A stretch of 64,000 nt of DNA from Niallia endozanthoxylica (GCF_008710145.1 NZ_VYKL01000010.1:124001-188000), one strand, 5' to 3'; shown: positions 52,746 to 62,191, counted from the first letter of the stretch. Made by a program: numbers and translations. Notes: generated by a model from the sequence alone, not told the origin.

Positions 52746-53039
52746 TTAAATCTCAAAATCGACGACAATCGTATCTTCTAGTCCTAATTCAGTAAGCGAT
52801 TTTAAGAGTTCCTGATGTTTTGGGTGCGGCAGGTAGTTTTCTAGTGCTTCATGGTCGGTAAAGCGTGCTGTTAAGGCAATCTCATATCCCTTGCTTCGAT
52901 TAGAAAAGTTACGGCCCTGCTGGATGTCAATGATTCCTGGAATGTAATCTTTTAAACTTAATGTTTGCTGAATCAATCCGTTAAGCTGGTCATCTGTCAG
53001 CTCGTTCTTAAATTTAATTAATACAATATGTTCAATCAC
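52746..53039 (-). CDS. Dabb (stress-responsive A/B barrel) protein
   Basis: A 97-residue dimeric alpha/beta-barrel domain: IEHIVLIKFKNELTDDQLN, GIIDIQQGRNFSNRSKGYEIALTARFTDHEALENYLPHPKHQELLK. GTG start overlaps the stop of the monooxygenase gene (GTGA), so translation is coupled. Dabb proteins include small cofactor-free enzymes and olivetolic-acid-cyclase-like folds; here it probably helps or follows the adjacent FAD monooxygenase. Confidence 0.87.
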   Translation of the reverse strand: MIEHIVLIKFKNELTDDQLNGLIQQTLSLKDYIPGIIDIQQGRNFSNRSKGYEIALTARFTDHEALENYLPHPKHQELLKSLTELGLEDTIVVDFEI

Positions 53040-54304
53040 TTTATTCCTGCCCCCTTTTTGTTATTTAGTGTTTGGCGGTCGAAGCCTGCAATCTGCTTGT
53101 ATTTGTTCGCAATATCCTCTAATTCTTGCTGTGAGATGACATCATGCAGATTCTTAAATCCATTTGGAGACCGTTCCTCTACTATTTGCATGACACTTTC
53201 CGGACCGTTCTGCCGGTTGGTTAACACAATCTTAGCAGTTGGTTCCATGCGTACTGTTGCATAGGCAGTTAAGGCGAGTTCCACAGTCGGCTGTTCAACA
53301 AAGGCTTGTCCTAATGCATCAGCATCCAAGATGGCCTGTGAAGCTCCGTTAGACCCGATTGGATACATTGGATGTGCTGCATCACCAAGTAAGGTTACTC
53401 TGCCAAATGTCCATTGCGGAAGCGGATCGCGGTCCACCATTGGAAATTCATAAACTGTTTCGGTTTCTTCGATTAGTTTTGGTACATTCAGCCAGCCAAA
53501 ATCCCATTCCGAGAAAGCAGGTGCAAATACTTCTTTATCCACCTTCTTATTCCAGTCACTGCGAGGCGGAACATCTCCAGGCACAGCTAGCTCCGCAATC
53601 CAGTTAACTAGCGAATGACCCTTTTCGGCAGTTTCTGGACAAACAGGATAAGCAACAAATTTCTGATCCTGGAATCCTGACATAATCATTGATTTTCCTG
53701 TTAAAAATGGAGTTGACTCTGCAATGCCGCGCCATAAAATCCGGCCGCTGAATTTAGGCAGACCTTCATTTGGATAAAAGTGTTTCCGGACGACCGAATG
53801 GATACCATCTGCAGCGATAAGGAAATCGCCGCGGTACGTTCCAATCATTTCGCCTGTTTTTTTATTTTCAAAGGCTGCTTCTACACCATCATCAAAGGTT
53901 TGAAATGATTTAAGGTGATGTCCGGTATAAATGACGTCTTCACCAATCTGTTTTTTTACTGCGTTTAATAAAAGTATATGTAAACGCCCGCGATGAATGG
54001 AATACTGGGGCCATTTATAGCCGGCATCCAAACCTCTTGGCTCATGCCAAATCTGCTGGCCAAACTTGTTATAATAATTTAATTCAGCTGTAGGGATGCC
54101 TGTTTTTTTAAGGTCTTCAGTCAAGCCTAATTCTGTTAAAATTCGAACAGCGTGGGGCAATAGGTTAATTCCGACCCCTAATGCTTTAATATTTTCTACA
54201 CTTTCAAAAACACGTACTGATACGCCAACGCGGTGAAGTTTAAGGGCGGTAACAAGCCCTCCAATGCCTCCGCCTACAATAATTGCCGTTTTTTCTTTAT
54301 TCAT
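53036..54304 (-). CDS. FAD-dependent monooxygenase, PhzS/salicylate hydroxylase-like
   Basis: A 422-residue class A flavoprotein hydroxylase. The FAD-binding IIVGGGIGGLVTALKLHRVG starts at residue 9, the DG motif ADGIHSVVRKHF is near 170 and GRVTLLGDAAHPMYPIGSNGASQAILDADAL binds FAD ribityl near 310. FSGRILWRGI and the overall length are like PhzS and 3-hydroxybenzoate 6-hydroxylase type enzymes. RBS GGAGGAG. Coupled to the Dabb gene; together they suggest hydroxylation of an aromatic or quinoid substrate. Confidence 0.85.
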   Translation of the reverse strand: MNKEKTAIIVGGGIGGLVTALKLHRVGVSVRVFESVENIKALGVGINLLPHAVRILTELGLTEDLKKTGIPTAELNYYNKFGQQIWHEPRGLDAGYKWPQYSIHRGRLHILLLNAVKKQIGEDVIYTGHHLKSFQTFDDGVEAAFENKKTGEMIGTYRGDFLIAADGIHSVVRKHFYPNEGLPKFSGRILWRGIAESTPFLTGKSMIMSGFQDQKFVAYPVCPETAEKGHSLVNWIAELAVPGDVPPRSDWNKKVDKEVFAPAFSEWDFGWLNVPKLIEETETVYEFPMVDRDPLPQWTFGRVTLLGDAAHPMYPIGSNGASQAILDADALGQAFVEQPTVELALTAYATVRMEPTAKIVLTNRQNGPESVMQIVEERSPNGFKNLHDVISQQELEDIANKYKQIAGFDRQTLNNKKGAGIK

Positions 54305-54587
54305 GTACTTCTCCTCCGTCTTAAGCTGTCACAAAAAATAGGTTGTTGTAGTTTTCTAGATAAGTCTGATTATTGCATAATTTAAAATATTTTAAAAGAG
54401 TGAAGGATGGGAAGGCTTCATAAACCAACATACTTTTGACCTTAATAGTTATGAACTCTTTAATAGTTTGGTCATAACTTGTTCATATTTAATGGATAAG
54501 ATGGATTTATCAGGTAATAGAGGACTGCTTAGGAGAAATGATTGTTCGAGCCTGTAATCGAAAAATGAATAATTGGAGGAATCTAAC

Positions 54588-55268
54588 ATGAAAAAGAAAG
54601 AATTATATGCCTTAGCTATGACAGGAGCATTAACTTTTGGACTACTAGGAACTGGCTTGTCAGCTATGGCAGCTACGAATACTACAACTGCTAGTACAGC
54701 CTCAGACAAAGGGGTTTCAGTTATAGATGAAGCAACAAAAGCACAGGTTCAAACGATTATGGAGCAATTAAAAGCAGACTTAGCGGAACTAGGTGTGACT
54801 TTGCCTGAACGAGGCGGGAAAAAGGATATGTTCAACGGTTTAGATGAAGAAACAAAAACACAGGCTCAAGCCATTATGGAGCAGCAAAAAAGCGGAACAA
54901 TCACCTCAGAAGAAGCAAAAGCACAATTAGCAGAACTAGGGGTAGAACTGCCTGAACGAGGCGGGAAAAAGGATAGGTTCGCCAACTTAGATGAAGCAAC
55001 AAAAGCACAGGCTCAAGCCATTATGGAGCAGCGAAAAGGCGGGACGATTACCCAAGAAGAAGCGAGAGCACAATTAGCAGAACTAGGAGTAACGCTGCCG
55101 GAAAAAGCGGGGAAAAAGGATATGTTTGCCGGCTTAAATGAAGAAACAAAAGCGCAAGCACAAACGATCATCGAACAAGCCCAAGCAGAACTTGCTGAAC
55201 TAGGAATCGAACACTTGCCATTTAGGCATCAAAAATCTGAAAATAGTATGGAACAAACGAAAGAGTAA
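54588..55268 (+). CDS. Exported DUF2680-like repeat protein
   Basis: A 226-residue secreted protein: signal peptide (YALAMTGALTFGLLGTGLSAMA, cleavage near residue 28-30), then about four copies of a 45-50 residue charged helical unit, each with LDEATKAQAQAIMEQ, a GTIT..EEA turn and AQLAELGV.LPERGGKKD. The DNA repeats as well (AAAAGCACAGGCTCAAGCC), pointing to recent internal duplication. RBS TGGAGGA. Function unknown; copy number probably varies between strains. Confidence 0.82.
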   Translation: MKKKELYALAMTGALTFGLLGTGLSAMAATNTTTASTASDKGVSVIDEATKAQVQTIMEQLKADLAELGVTLPERGGKKDMFNGLDEETKTQAQAIMEQQKSGTITSEEAKAQLAELGVELPERGGKKDRFANLDEATKAQAQAIMEQRKGGTITQEEARAQLAELGVTLPEKAGKKDMFAGLNEETKAQAQTIIEQAQAELAELGIEHLPFRHQKSENSMEQTKE

Positions 55269-55283
55269 TCTTATTTGAAAAAT

Positions 55284-55335
55284 AAAAGGGACGGTCGTTC
55301 TGCCTATAAAGGTGTAAGAACATCGTCCCTTTTTT
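55284..55335 (+). terminator. Terminator of the exported repeat-protein gene
   Basis: AAAAGGGACG/CGTCCCTTTT outer stem with an inner GTTCT/AGAAC, ending in TTTTTT. Confidence 0.83.
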
Positions 55336-55749
55336 AGGTCCATCACTTGTGGTGTCTAGCACCTTTCTATTAGCCACCTTTTCCAAAACCAGATTAATTC
55401 TTGCAGAATCTATTCCTAAAAGTGACATTGTTTTTCTTAAAAGTATTTTAAAATCCTCCATATATAAATTACCTTGTATAAAATTGAAAAGGCCTTTACC
55501 CGAAGATGGTAAAGGTCTTTCTAACAACATTTGTTGCCAACAAAGCTGAGAGTAAAAAATTTCGAAATTGACGACTTTGCTGTAAAAGCTACTCCCCTTT
55601 AGGAGAAAACGATTTAATTTATAGTCAGACAATGTCAATTGTTTTTTTATCTGTTTTTGTTTACCTTTTTGTAAAGAAATAGAATGACTATTTAATCACG
55701 ATTCCTATGTTTCCTTATATGCTACAAAACAATCGAAAATATTTTTTCT
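55336..55749. other. Gene-poor stretch with one hairpin
   Basis: No supported gene. A minus-strand frame of 138 codons spans part of it but starts with TTG without a ribosome site and runs into the preceding terminator. AGGCCTTTACC/GGTAAAGGTCTT (about 55491-55518) is a hairpin that could terminate minus-strand transcription. Otherwise AT-rich sequence. Confidence 0.5.
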
Positions 55750-55798
55750 ATTTCCTATAATAAGCGGATAAAAAAACTTGGTTTGTTAGGATTATAAT
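55750..55798 (+). promoter_or_regulatory. Promoter and activator motif of the AAHS transporter gene
   Basis: ATTTCCTATAATAAGCGGATA (55750-55770) lies 22 bp upstream of GAT-TATAAT (-10 at 55793-55798), with no -35 hexamer. Nearly the same layout occurs at 60438-60484. Confidence 0.65.
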
Positions 55799-55841
55799 TA
55801 GTTTATGAAAATTCTGAATATTTACAAAAGAGAAAGGGTGG

Positions 55842-55856
55842 TTGAAAGCGGTTACT
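55842..55856 (+). promoter_or_regulatory. cre (CcpA) site before the AAHS transporter
   Basis: TTGAAAGCGGTTACT fits WTGNAANCGNWNNCW throughout; it lies about 40 bp downstream of the predicted transcription start, a roadblock position. Confidence 0.68.
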
Positions 55857-55906
55857 AAATAAAGGTTTATAGTGAAGAAAATAATTCCAAACAGGAGGCT
55901 ATTTTA

Positions 55907-57280
55907 ATGCAAAAGATTAACCCAATGAATGTCATTGATGGAAGTCGTATTCATTCATTTCATGTCCTTCTAGTATTCTGGTTGTTTTTGGTCATTGCCT
56001 TTGATGGGTACGATGTCGTTATTTATGGAGCAGTCGTTCCATCACTTATAAAGGAATGGGGGATTTCAGGTGTAACAGCAGGAGCGATTGGAAGCTATAC
56101 GGTTATCGGAACAGCGATTGGAGCCATTCTTTTTGGCATTCTTTCTGATAAGCTGGGTCGTAAGAGAATCATTTTATTCACAACCTTTATATTCAGTTTT
56201 TTCACCCTATTATCTGGTCTTGCAAATGGTCCTGTTTTATTTACGATCTTTCGTGTGATAGCAGGTATAGGTCTTGGAGGCGTTATGCCAAATGTCATTG
56301 CCCTTGCAACTGAATTTTCTCCTAAGCGGGTTCGTACCGCTATTGTATCTTTTATCTTTTGTGGTTATTCTGTAGGGGCCATGACTGCAGCCCTAACAAG
56401 TCGTTCCTTGATTCCGACTGTGGGCTGGGAAGCAGTATTTTGGATTGCGGGAATTCCCGTTTTGTTTATCCCTTTTTTATTAAAGAGTATTCCAGAGTCT
56501 ATTGACTTTTTAGTTCAAAAAGGAAAACTAGACGAGGCTAAAAAGACACTCGGCAGAATTGACTCTCAACTAAAAAATACTGCTGAAATTCATTTTGTGA
56601 AACCAGCAGTTAAAGAAGCAGGCTCTCCTGTCGTCAAGCTTTTCGGGGAAAAGCGTGGAGTCAGTACGATTATGTTTTGGATTTCTTGCTTTAGTGCTTT
56701 TGTCTTAATTTACTCGATGAATACATGGTTACCTTCCCTCATGATGGAGGTTGGCTATGATCTAAGTTCAAGTCTTGCCCTAACAGCTGTTATGCAAATT
56801 GGTGCTATTTTAGGTACAGTCATCTTTGGTCCATTAGTGGACAAGATTGGATTTAAAAAGGTACTCGTTCCTTTATTCTTTAGCGGAGCCATTGCTTTAT
56901 CCTTAATCGGGTTCTCAAAAAGCATCTTTATTGTTTTTGCGCTCATTTCCGTTGTCGGTGCTTCATCAGTAGGATTACAGAATTTGTCCAATGCGTTTGT
57001 TTCCCAGTATTATCCAAGTAATATGCGTTCAACCGCTCTTGGAAGTACGATGGCATTTGGGCGTTTGGGAGGAATTGTGGCACCAACTTTTGTGGGGATT
57101 TTACTAACGATAGGCCTTGCGCCACAGTATAATTTTGCAGCCATTGCAAGTGCTGCAGTTCTTGGCGGTTTGGCCATGCTGTTTGTTCAAGAGAAGCATG
57201 GTAACTATAATAAAGATCAGCAAGAACAAGAAGGAAAAGCCATTTCAAAATCAAATGAAGAAATAATTGTTGCAGAATAG
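55907..57280 (+). CDS. MFS aromatic-acid:H+ symporter (AAHS) family
   Basis: A 457-residue twelve-helix transporter. TM1 FLVIAFDGYDVVIYGAVVPSL carries the Asp and DGYD motif of PcaK/BenK-type symporters for 4-hydroxybenzoate, benzoate and related acids; the loop GILSDKLGRKRIIL is the second signature. RBS AGGAGG. It probably imports the substrate of the downstream CoA-dependent pathway. A cre site and a shared activator motif suggest both induction and catabolite repression. Confidence 0.88.
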   Translation: MQKINPMNVIDGSRIHSFHVLLVFWLFLVIAFDGYDVVIYGAVVPSLIKEWGISGVTAGAIGSYTVIGTAIGAILFGILSDKLGRKRIILFTTFIFSFFTLLSGLANGPVLFTIFRVIAGIGLGGVMPNVIALATEFSPKRVRTAIVSFIFCGYSVGAMTAALTSRSLIPTVGWEAVFWIAGIPVLFIPFLLKSIPESIDFLVQKGKLDEAKKTLGRIDSQLKNTAEIHFVKPAVKEAGSPVVKLFGEKRGVSTIMFWISCFSAFVLIYSMNTWLPSLMMEVGYDLSSSLALTAVMQIGAILGTVIFGPLVDKIGFKKVLVPLFFSGAIALSLIGFSKSIFIVFALISVVGASSVGLQNLSNAFVSQYYPSNMRSTALGSTMAFGRLGGIVAPTFVGILLTIGLAPQYNFAAIASAAVLGGLAMLFVQEKHGNYNKDQQEQEGKAISKSNEEIIVAE

Positions 57281-57289
57281 CCAATAACA

Positions 57290-57330
57290 AACTAACAATC
57301 CTGGGAATCTGATTCCTGGGGTTATTAGTT
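57290..57330 (+). other. Imperfect hairpin after the AAHS transporter
   Basis: AACTAACAATCCTGGGAATC pairs with GATTCCTGGGGTTATTAGTT (16 of 20 plus wobbles), ten bases after the stop; no clear T tract. Confidence 0.55.
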
Positions 57331-57365
57331 TGATAGGGGAAATAATGATTTTGAAAGCTTTTAAA

Positions 57366-57411
57366 AAAGCCAGGAACGTCCATGTTTTCAAGTATGGGTA
57401 TGCCTGGCTTT
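57366..57411 (+). terminator. Probable terminator before the DUF3237 gene
   Basis: AAAGCCAGG/CCTGGCTTT stem with an inner CCAT/ATGG; modest T content after it. Confidence 0.6.
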
Positions 57412-57506
57412 ACTCTTATAGCTTGTTGAAATAGCTAGATTAGTATAAAATTTATAATATTCAGATAATAATTTACAATCTTCAAATAAATGAGGGGGTA
57501 ATGTGC

Positions 57507-57962
57507 TTGTCTGTACACTTAAATTATATGTTTACAGCCCATATTCAGGTAGAAAATTCGATTGAAATTGGAGATAGCGGAAAAGGACATAGGAGGGTTA
57601 TTCCAATTACAGGCGGCAGTTTCGAGGGAGATCTGCTCAAAGGAATAGTCCTTCCCGGCGGAGCAGATTATCAAATCTTACGACAAGATGGTGTAACAGA
57701 AGCTCTAGCCCATTATACGATTCAAACCGATGATGGGGTTCCAATCTACGTAGTCAACAAAGGATATAGACATGGTCCAAAAGAGATTATTGATAAGCTA
57801 ATACGGGGAGAAGAAGTTCCCGATGATACCTATTATTTTAAAACAAGTCCGGTGTTTGAAACAGGTAGTAATAAGTACGATTTTCTTAATAAAATGATCT
57901 TTATCGGAGAAGGGATTCGAAAACCATCAGAGGTTCAGATTGTATTTTATCAAGTGGAGTAA
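57507..57962 (+). CDS. DUF3237-domain protein
   Basis: A 151-residue single-domain protein with the DUF3237 pattern: HRRVIPITGGSFEGDLLKGIVLPGGADYQILRQDG, ALAHYTIQTDDGVPIYVVNKGYRHGP and YYFKTSPVFETGSNKYDFLNKMIFIGEGIRKP. TTG 57507 is chosen because GAGGGGG then has normal spacing; ATG 57501 is only two bases from it. 63 bp before the PucR-type regulator, so co-transcribed. DUF3237 proteins often occur in aromatic and CoA-thioester catabolic clusters but lack a defined activity. Confidence 0.82.
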   Translation: MSVHLNYMFTAHIQVENSIEIGDSGKGHRRVIPITGGSFEGDLLKGIVLPGGADYQILRQDGVTEALAHYTIQTDDGVPIYVVNKGYRHGPKEIIDKLIRGEEVPDDTYYFKTSPVFETGSNKYDFLNKMIFIGEGIRKPSEVQIVFYQVE

Positions 57963-58025
57963 TAGGAGTCGCTCCATTCCACCTGAGAGATAAAAAACAG
58001 AGGTAAGCAGAAAGGAGGATTAGAA

Positions 58026-60236
58026 GTGTCAGTTTCTAAGCAGGAAGTATTAATGGAACGAATCGAAACACATTTACGTAAGACGGCACGACAACTTATC
58101 AAAGTGAATACAGAGGAAGAGGCATTACAATATTTAACAGATTCATTTCGGCTGGAATTATATTGCGACTTTGTTGGAGTGATTATAAAAGAAGATGATC
58201 TCTTTATTCCAAAGGCATGGAGCGGTCATATCCCTTCTGTCGCTAATGCGTTTTCGCTTCATGTAGAAGAATGCTCCCCAAAACTCATGCTATATAGTCT
58301 AACGGATGAATCTCAGAACGCTGGCTGCAGATTTGCAGAAATTTTAAAACAAAACGATGTCAAAACATGGTTTAGTGTTCCGTTAAAAGATGATTATCAT
58401 CATTATGGTTTTTGTGTACTTGGTTTTTTAAACTATGTCCCGCTTTTGGATATGGAGAAAACATTTGAAGATTTTGGGCAGGATATTGCCTTAGCCATTT
58501 CGATTACTAGACAAAAAGAAGCGCAATTAAAAAAAGTAGAAGGAATTGAATGGATTAGCCAAAATTTTTCACTTGGTACCCCGATTGAACAACATATTTA
58601 TGAATTAACAACGAGAGCGGGAACAGCGACAAATGCAGATATAGCTTGTATATATTTATTCAATGGATCTCTGGATTGCCTTGAATTACAAAATCCCTAC
58701 TTTGGAGAATTTGAGCCTGAAGTGAAAATCATGATGAATAATTATGTTTTGAAAGATCATTTCCCTTTTTTGGAGACCATTGGCGGCCGCCAATTAACGG
58801 TTCCTATTGTAATGGGGGTAAAGCCAATGGGAGTATTACATATCGAAAAAATAAAAGGCGAAGTCTTCCAAGATGAAGATTTAAGGATGCTGGAATTACT
58901 ATCCAAGTACTTTTCAAGCATTCTTGAAAATGCCAGTCTATTTAATAATGAGAAAGATTATAAAAAAAGGCTTCACTCCCTTATCGAGTATCAGCAAGCT
59001 CTTGTGAAGGAAACGGTAGATGATCATAATTTTGATGGAATAACAACGTTGCTTAACCGTCTGTTTCAAAATTCAGTCATCCTTTTTGATCGATTTTTAC
59101 TCCCTATATCATATGAACTAAAGGGAGCGGATCAGGACCCCAATCTGATGTCAGTATTAATAAAGGGTGCACAGAAGGCTGTAGTGAGTATCAAAAATCA
59201 TGAAACATTAACCATTCAAACAAATAACGATCCAGAAGACTATTTTTCATTTTGGCCTGTGGCAGGCGGGAATAGTTTACTTGGTTATTTAGCTATCCGC
59301 TTATCAAATGAAAAGATGGATGAATATGATCAGCTGGCGATTGAACTGGCACGTAATATTTGTTCCATCCAATTTATTAAGCAAAAGCTAGTTGTAGATG
59401 GAATGGAACAAGCGAAGGGCAGCTTTATCGGGAAATTATTAGCTGAGAAAATAGAGGATACAGGGCAAATTATACAGTATGCTAATTTATTCCATTGGGA
59501 TTTATATCGCAGCCATCGTGTTTCTACGATATCAATTAAGCTGCATCAAAAGGTGGTAGAAACTTCTAATTTATTAGAACAACAGGCTAAAAAAACGTCT
59601 ATATGGGAATTTATCAAAAGCGTTCTTTTAGATATCGATCATAAAATCATAACCGCTTCTCATGATGATCACTTTATTCTCATTGTTCCTGCAGAAGCAG
59701 AAGGGGAACAGCCGCGAGTATTTTGGGAAACTCTCTATAATAAGATGAAGGAAGGTTCAGAGGTTAAAGTGAGCAAATGCCAAATTCTATTAGGAATTGG
59801 GGAAAGAACAACAACGATTCAGGATTATCATGTAAGTTATCAGCAATCGATTCAAGCGTTAAATGTAGTAAACAGTCGTTTTTGGGAAGATGGATTTTCT
59901 ATGTTTGAAGACCTAGGTTCGTATACTATTTTTTCACAATTTAAAGAAGTGAAGGCGATTCAATTATTTCTTAAAAAATATATGGAGCCTTTGTTAAAGT
60001 ACAGTGAGGATAAAAATATTGATTTATGCCATACCCTTTATGTGTTTTTACAAAATAATGGGAATGTCAAAATTACAGCTGAAGATCTATTCATCCATCG
60101 AAGTTCTCTTTTATATAGGCTTGAGAAGATTGAATCGTTAATAGCGGAAGACTTAAACAATGCTGAAGTTCGTTTGAATTTGATGATGGCTTTTAAATTT
60201 TTTGACCTATACGGGGATGGAATGACGAAGAACTAG
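58026..60236 (+). CDS. GAF-domain PucR/CdaR-family activator
   Basis: A 736-residue cytosolic regulator. Two GAF-like sensor domains (residues about 25-165 and 175-305), a coiled segment, a further sensor-like region, and a C-terminal PucR-type HTH (CHTLYVFLQNNGNVKITAEDLFIHRSSLLYRLEKIESL, about 670-710). GTG start with AAAGGAGG. It lies between the AAHS transporter and the beta-oxidation operon, both of which carry a similar promoter motif, so it is the probable inducer of both, responding to an aromatic acid or CoA thioester. Confidence 0.88.
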   Translation: MSVSKQEVLMERIETHLRKTARQLIKVNTEEEALQYLTDSFRLELYCDFVGVIIKEDDLFIPKAWSGHIPSVANAFSLHVEECSPKLMLYSLTDESQNAGCRFAEILKQNDVKTWFSVPLKDDYHHYGFCVLGFLNYVPLLDMEKTFEDFGQDIALAISITRQKEAQLKKVEGIEWISQNFSLGTPIEQHIYELTTRAGTATNADIACIYLFNGSLDCLELQNPYFGEFEPEVKIMMNNYVLKDHFPFLETIGGRQLTVPIVMGVKPMGVLHIEKIKGEVFQDEDLRMLELLSKYFSSILENASLFNNEKDYKKRLHSLIEYQQALVKETVDDHNFDGITTLLNRLFQNSVILFDRFLLPISYELKGADQDPNLMSVLIKGAQKAVVSIKNHETLTIQTNNDPEDYFSFWPVAGGNSLLGYLAIRLSNEKMDEYDQLAIELARNICSIQFIKQKLVVDGMEQAKGSFIGKLLAEKIEDTGQIIQYANLFHWDLYRSHRVSTISIKLHQKVVETSNLLEQQAKKTSIWEFIKSVLLDIDHKIITASHDDHFILIVPAEAEGEQPRVFWETLYNKMKEGSEVKVSKCQILLGIGERTTTIQDYHVSYQQSIQALNVVNSRFWEDGFSMFEDLGSYTIFSQFKEVKAIQLFLKKYMEPLLKYSEDKNIDLCHTLYVFLQNNGNVKITAEDLFIHRSSLLYRLEKIESLIAEDLNNAEVRLNLMMAFKFFDLYGDGMTKN

Positions 60237-60293
60237 GAATGTTGAAAACTTTTTCCCAGCTAAATTTGAATCGTAATAAATATATTTGAATAA

Positions 60294-60348
60294 AAAGCTA
60301 TTGAGTCTTGTAAAATGAATTGCTTTCACAGAACTCAATAGTTTTTTT
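60294..60348 (+). terminator. Terminator after the PucR-type regulator
   Basis: CTATTGAGT/ACTCAATAG stem with a 26-base loop and seven T. Confidence 0.78.
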
Positions 60349-60437
60349 GTTCCGAAATGGGCATGAGGCGTAACCGTTTTTCCTTGTTAGAAATCTGCAT
60401 AGTTTTACTGTACTTTTTGTCAGAAAACAAGAGTCCT

Positions 60438-60484
60438 ATTCCTATATAGTGCGGATATAAATTGATAATTTTTCAGATTATAAT
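60438..60484 (+). promoter_or_regulatory. Promoter and activator motif of the beta-oxidation operon
   Basis: ATTCCTATATAGTGCGGATA (60438-60457) lies 21 bp upstream of the -10 TATAAT (60479-60484) with AGAT just before it. It matches the 55750-55798 layout. Confidence 0.65.
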
Positions 60485-60528
60485 GAATTTATAGAAAATA
60501 GAAAAGGATATAAAAAAGGAGTGTTCAT

Positions 60529-61389
60529 ATGAAAATTCAAACAATTGGAGTCGTTGGAGCGGGATCAATGGGCTCTGGAATAGCCAATCTAGCGGCATTA
60601 AATGGATTTCAAGTTATTCTGCGGGATATTGAGGAGCGGTATTTAGATCATGCTTTACAAAGAATCGATCAATTTATGAGTAAAAGTGTCGAAAGAGGAA
60701 AAATGACAGAGGATCAAAAACAAGAGGCATTAGGACGAATTAGCACAACTACTAATCTTGAAGAGTTTTCTGCAGCAAATGTTGTGATTGAAGCTGTCAT
60801 TGAAGATATGGATCTTAAAAAGGAAGTGTTCCGAGAGCTTGACCGTATTGTTCCGGAAGATGTGATTCTCGCTACAAATACATCCTCGATGTCCATCACT
60901 GAAATTGCTTCGGTTACGAAACGCCCGGAACGAGTGGCAGGCATGCACTTCTTTAATCCCGCTCAATTAATGAGATTAGTCGAGGTGGTCAGGGGATATC
61001 AAACAAGTGATGATACGGTGGAAGAATTAAAAGAATTGTCTAGAAAACTATCAAAAACGCCGGTTGAAGTAAAGAAGGATTCTCCAGGATTTATTGTCAA
61101 CCGAATTATGGTTCCACAATTTATTGAAGCAATCAAGCTTCTTGAAGAAGGAGTAGCCTCTGCTGAGGATATTGATCAGGCCGTGACACTTGGATTGAAC
61201 TATCCGATGGGACCATTCACTTTACAGGACTTTGCAGGGGTAGATATTGGATACCATGTAATGGAATATTTCAAGAATGAATTTAACAACGACCAATATG
61301 CACCACCACTGCTATTAAAACAATTAGTCCGTTCAGGTCGACTTGGAAAGAAAACAGGTGCAGGATTCTACGATTACGAAAAAAAATAA
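60529..61389 (+). CDS. 3-hydroxyacyl-CoA dehydrogenase
   Basis: A 286-residue NAD-dependent enzyme of the 3-hydroxybutyryl-CoA dehydrogenase type. The Rossmann GAGSMGSGIANLAALNGF is at residues 9-26, MHFFNPAQLMRLVEVV holds the catalytic His, KDSPGFIVNR and NYPMGPFTLQDFAGVDIG follow. RBS AAGGAG. First gene of a run with hydratase and thiolase, 22-bp spacing, forming a compact beta-oxidation operon. Confidence 0.92.
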   Translation: MKIQTIGVVGAGSMGSGIANLAALNGFQVILRDIEERYLDHALQRIDQFMSKSVERGKMTEDQKQEALGRISTTTNLEEFSAANVVIEAVIEDMDLKKEVFRELDRIVPEDVILATNTSSMSITEIASVTKRPERVAGMHFFNPAQLMRLVEVVRGYQTSDDTVEELKELSRKLSKTPVEVKKDSPGFIVNRIMVPQFIEAIKLLEEGVASAEDIDQAVTLGLNYPMGPFTLQDFAGVDIGYHVMEYFKNEFNNDQYAPPLLLKQLVRSGRLGKKTGAGFYDYEKK

Positions 61390-61411
61390 TAAAAAATTGG
61401 AGGAATGGATT

Positions 61412-62191
61412 ATGAGTTACGAATTTTTACTATGTGAAATTGAAAATAAGGTTGCGGTGGTGACGATTAACCGCCCTCCTGTGAACCCCTTAAACACACG
61501 AGTATTTCAAGAACTCTCACAAATATTTGATGCATTAGAAGCAAATGAAGAAGTCCGTACGATTGTCTTGACAGGAAGCGGGCAAAAAGCGTTTGTTGCA
61601 GGGGCTGATATTAATGAGATGGCTGGTCTTGATGTTGTTGGCGTAAATAAAATGAACAGTGTTTCAAGAAATGTTTTTATCAAAATAGAAAACTCGAATA
61701 AGCCAGTGATTGCAGCAATAAACGGCTTGGCCCTTGGCGGTGGATTAGAACTTGCCCTTGCTTGTGATTTGCGCATTTGTTCTGATAGAGCAAAGTTTGC
61801 TTTCCCAGAGACAGGACTAGGAATTATCCCAGGCGGCGGAGGTACGCAACGTTTACAAAAGATTGTCGGACAAGGCCTTGCGAAAGAATTGATCTATTTT
61901 GGAGATATGTTCAGTGCCGAGCGGGCACAAGAATTACATATTGTGAATAAAGTTGTTTCGGTAGAAGAGGTTGTTCAAACGGCTATAGAATGGGCCGAAA
62001 AGTTAGCGCAGAAACCGCCTGTTGCCCTGCAGATGGCTAAGGTTGCGATTAACAATGGAAGTGATACAGATCTTGAAACAGGTTTAATTTTGGAGAGCGC
62101 TTGTTTCGCGACAGCCTTTGCCACAGATGATCGTAAAGAAGGACTGCAGGCATTTATTGAAAAAAGAGAACCGGTTTATGTTGGACGATAA
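61412..62191 (+). CDS. Enoyl-CoA hydratase
   Basis: A 259-residue crotonase-fold enzyme. KAFVAGADINEM is the oxyanion-hole region (near residue 66), GLALGGGLELALACDLRI is the second, and the catalytic Glu pair lies in ELALACDLRICS and FPETGLGIIPGGGGTQRL. The start at 61412 follows TTGGAGGA; an upstream in-frame extension overlaps the dehydrogenase and has no site. It hydrates the enoyl-CoA formed by a dehydrogenase whose gene is not in the window. Confidence 0.92.
   Translation: MSYEFLLCEIENKVAVVTINRPPVNPLNTRVFQELSQIFDALEANEEVRTIVLTGSGQKAFVAGADINEMAGLDVVGVNKMNSVSRNVFIKIENSNKPVIAAINGLALGGGLELALACDLRICSDRAKFAFPETGLGIIPGGGGTQRLQKIVGQGLAKELIYFGDMFSAERAQELHIVNKVVSVEEVVQTAIEWAEKLAQKPPVALQMAKVAINNGSDTDLETGLILESACFATAFATDDRKEGLQAFIEKREPVYVGR

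Noticed and set aside
55222-55638. A 138-codon minus-strand reading frame after the exported repeat-protein gene
   Set aside because: It begins with TTG without a ribosome binding site, covers two hairpins including the preceding terminator, and resembles no protein I recognise.
55808-55822. A CodY-like AAAATTCTGAATATT upstream of the AAHS transporter
   Set aside because: It has three mismatches to AATTTTCWGAAAATT in very AT-rich sequence, so chance is likely.
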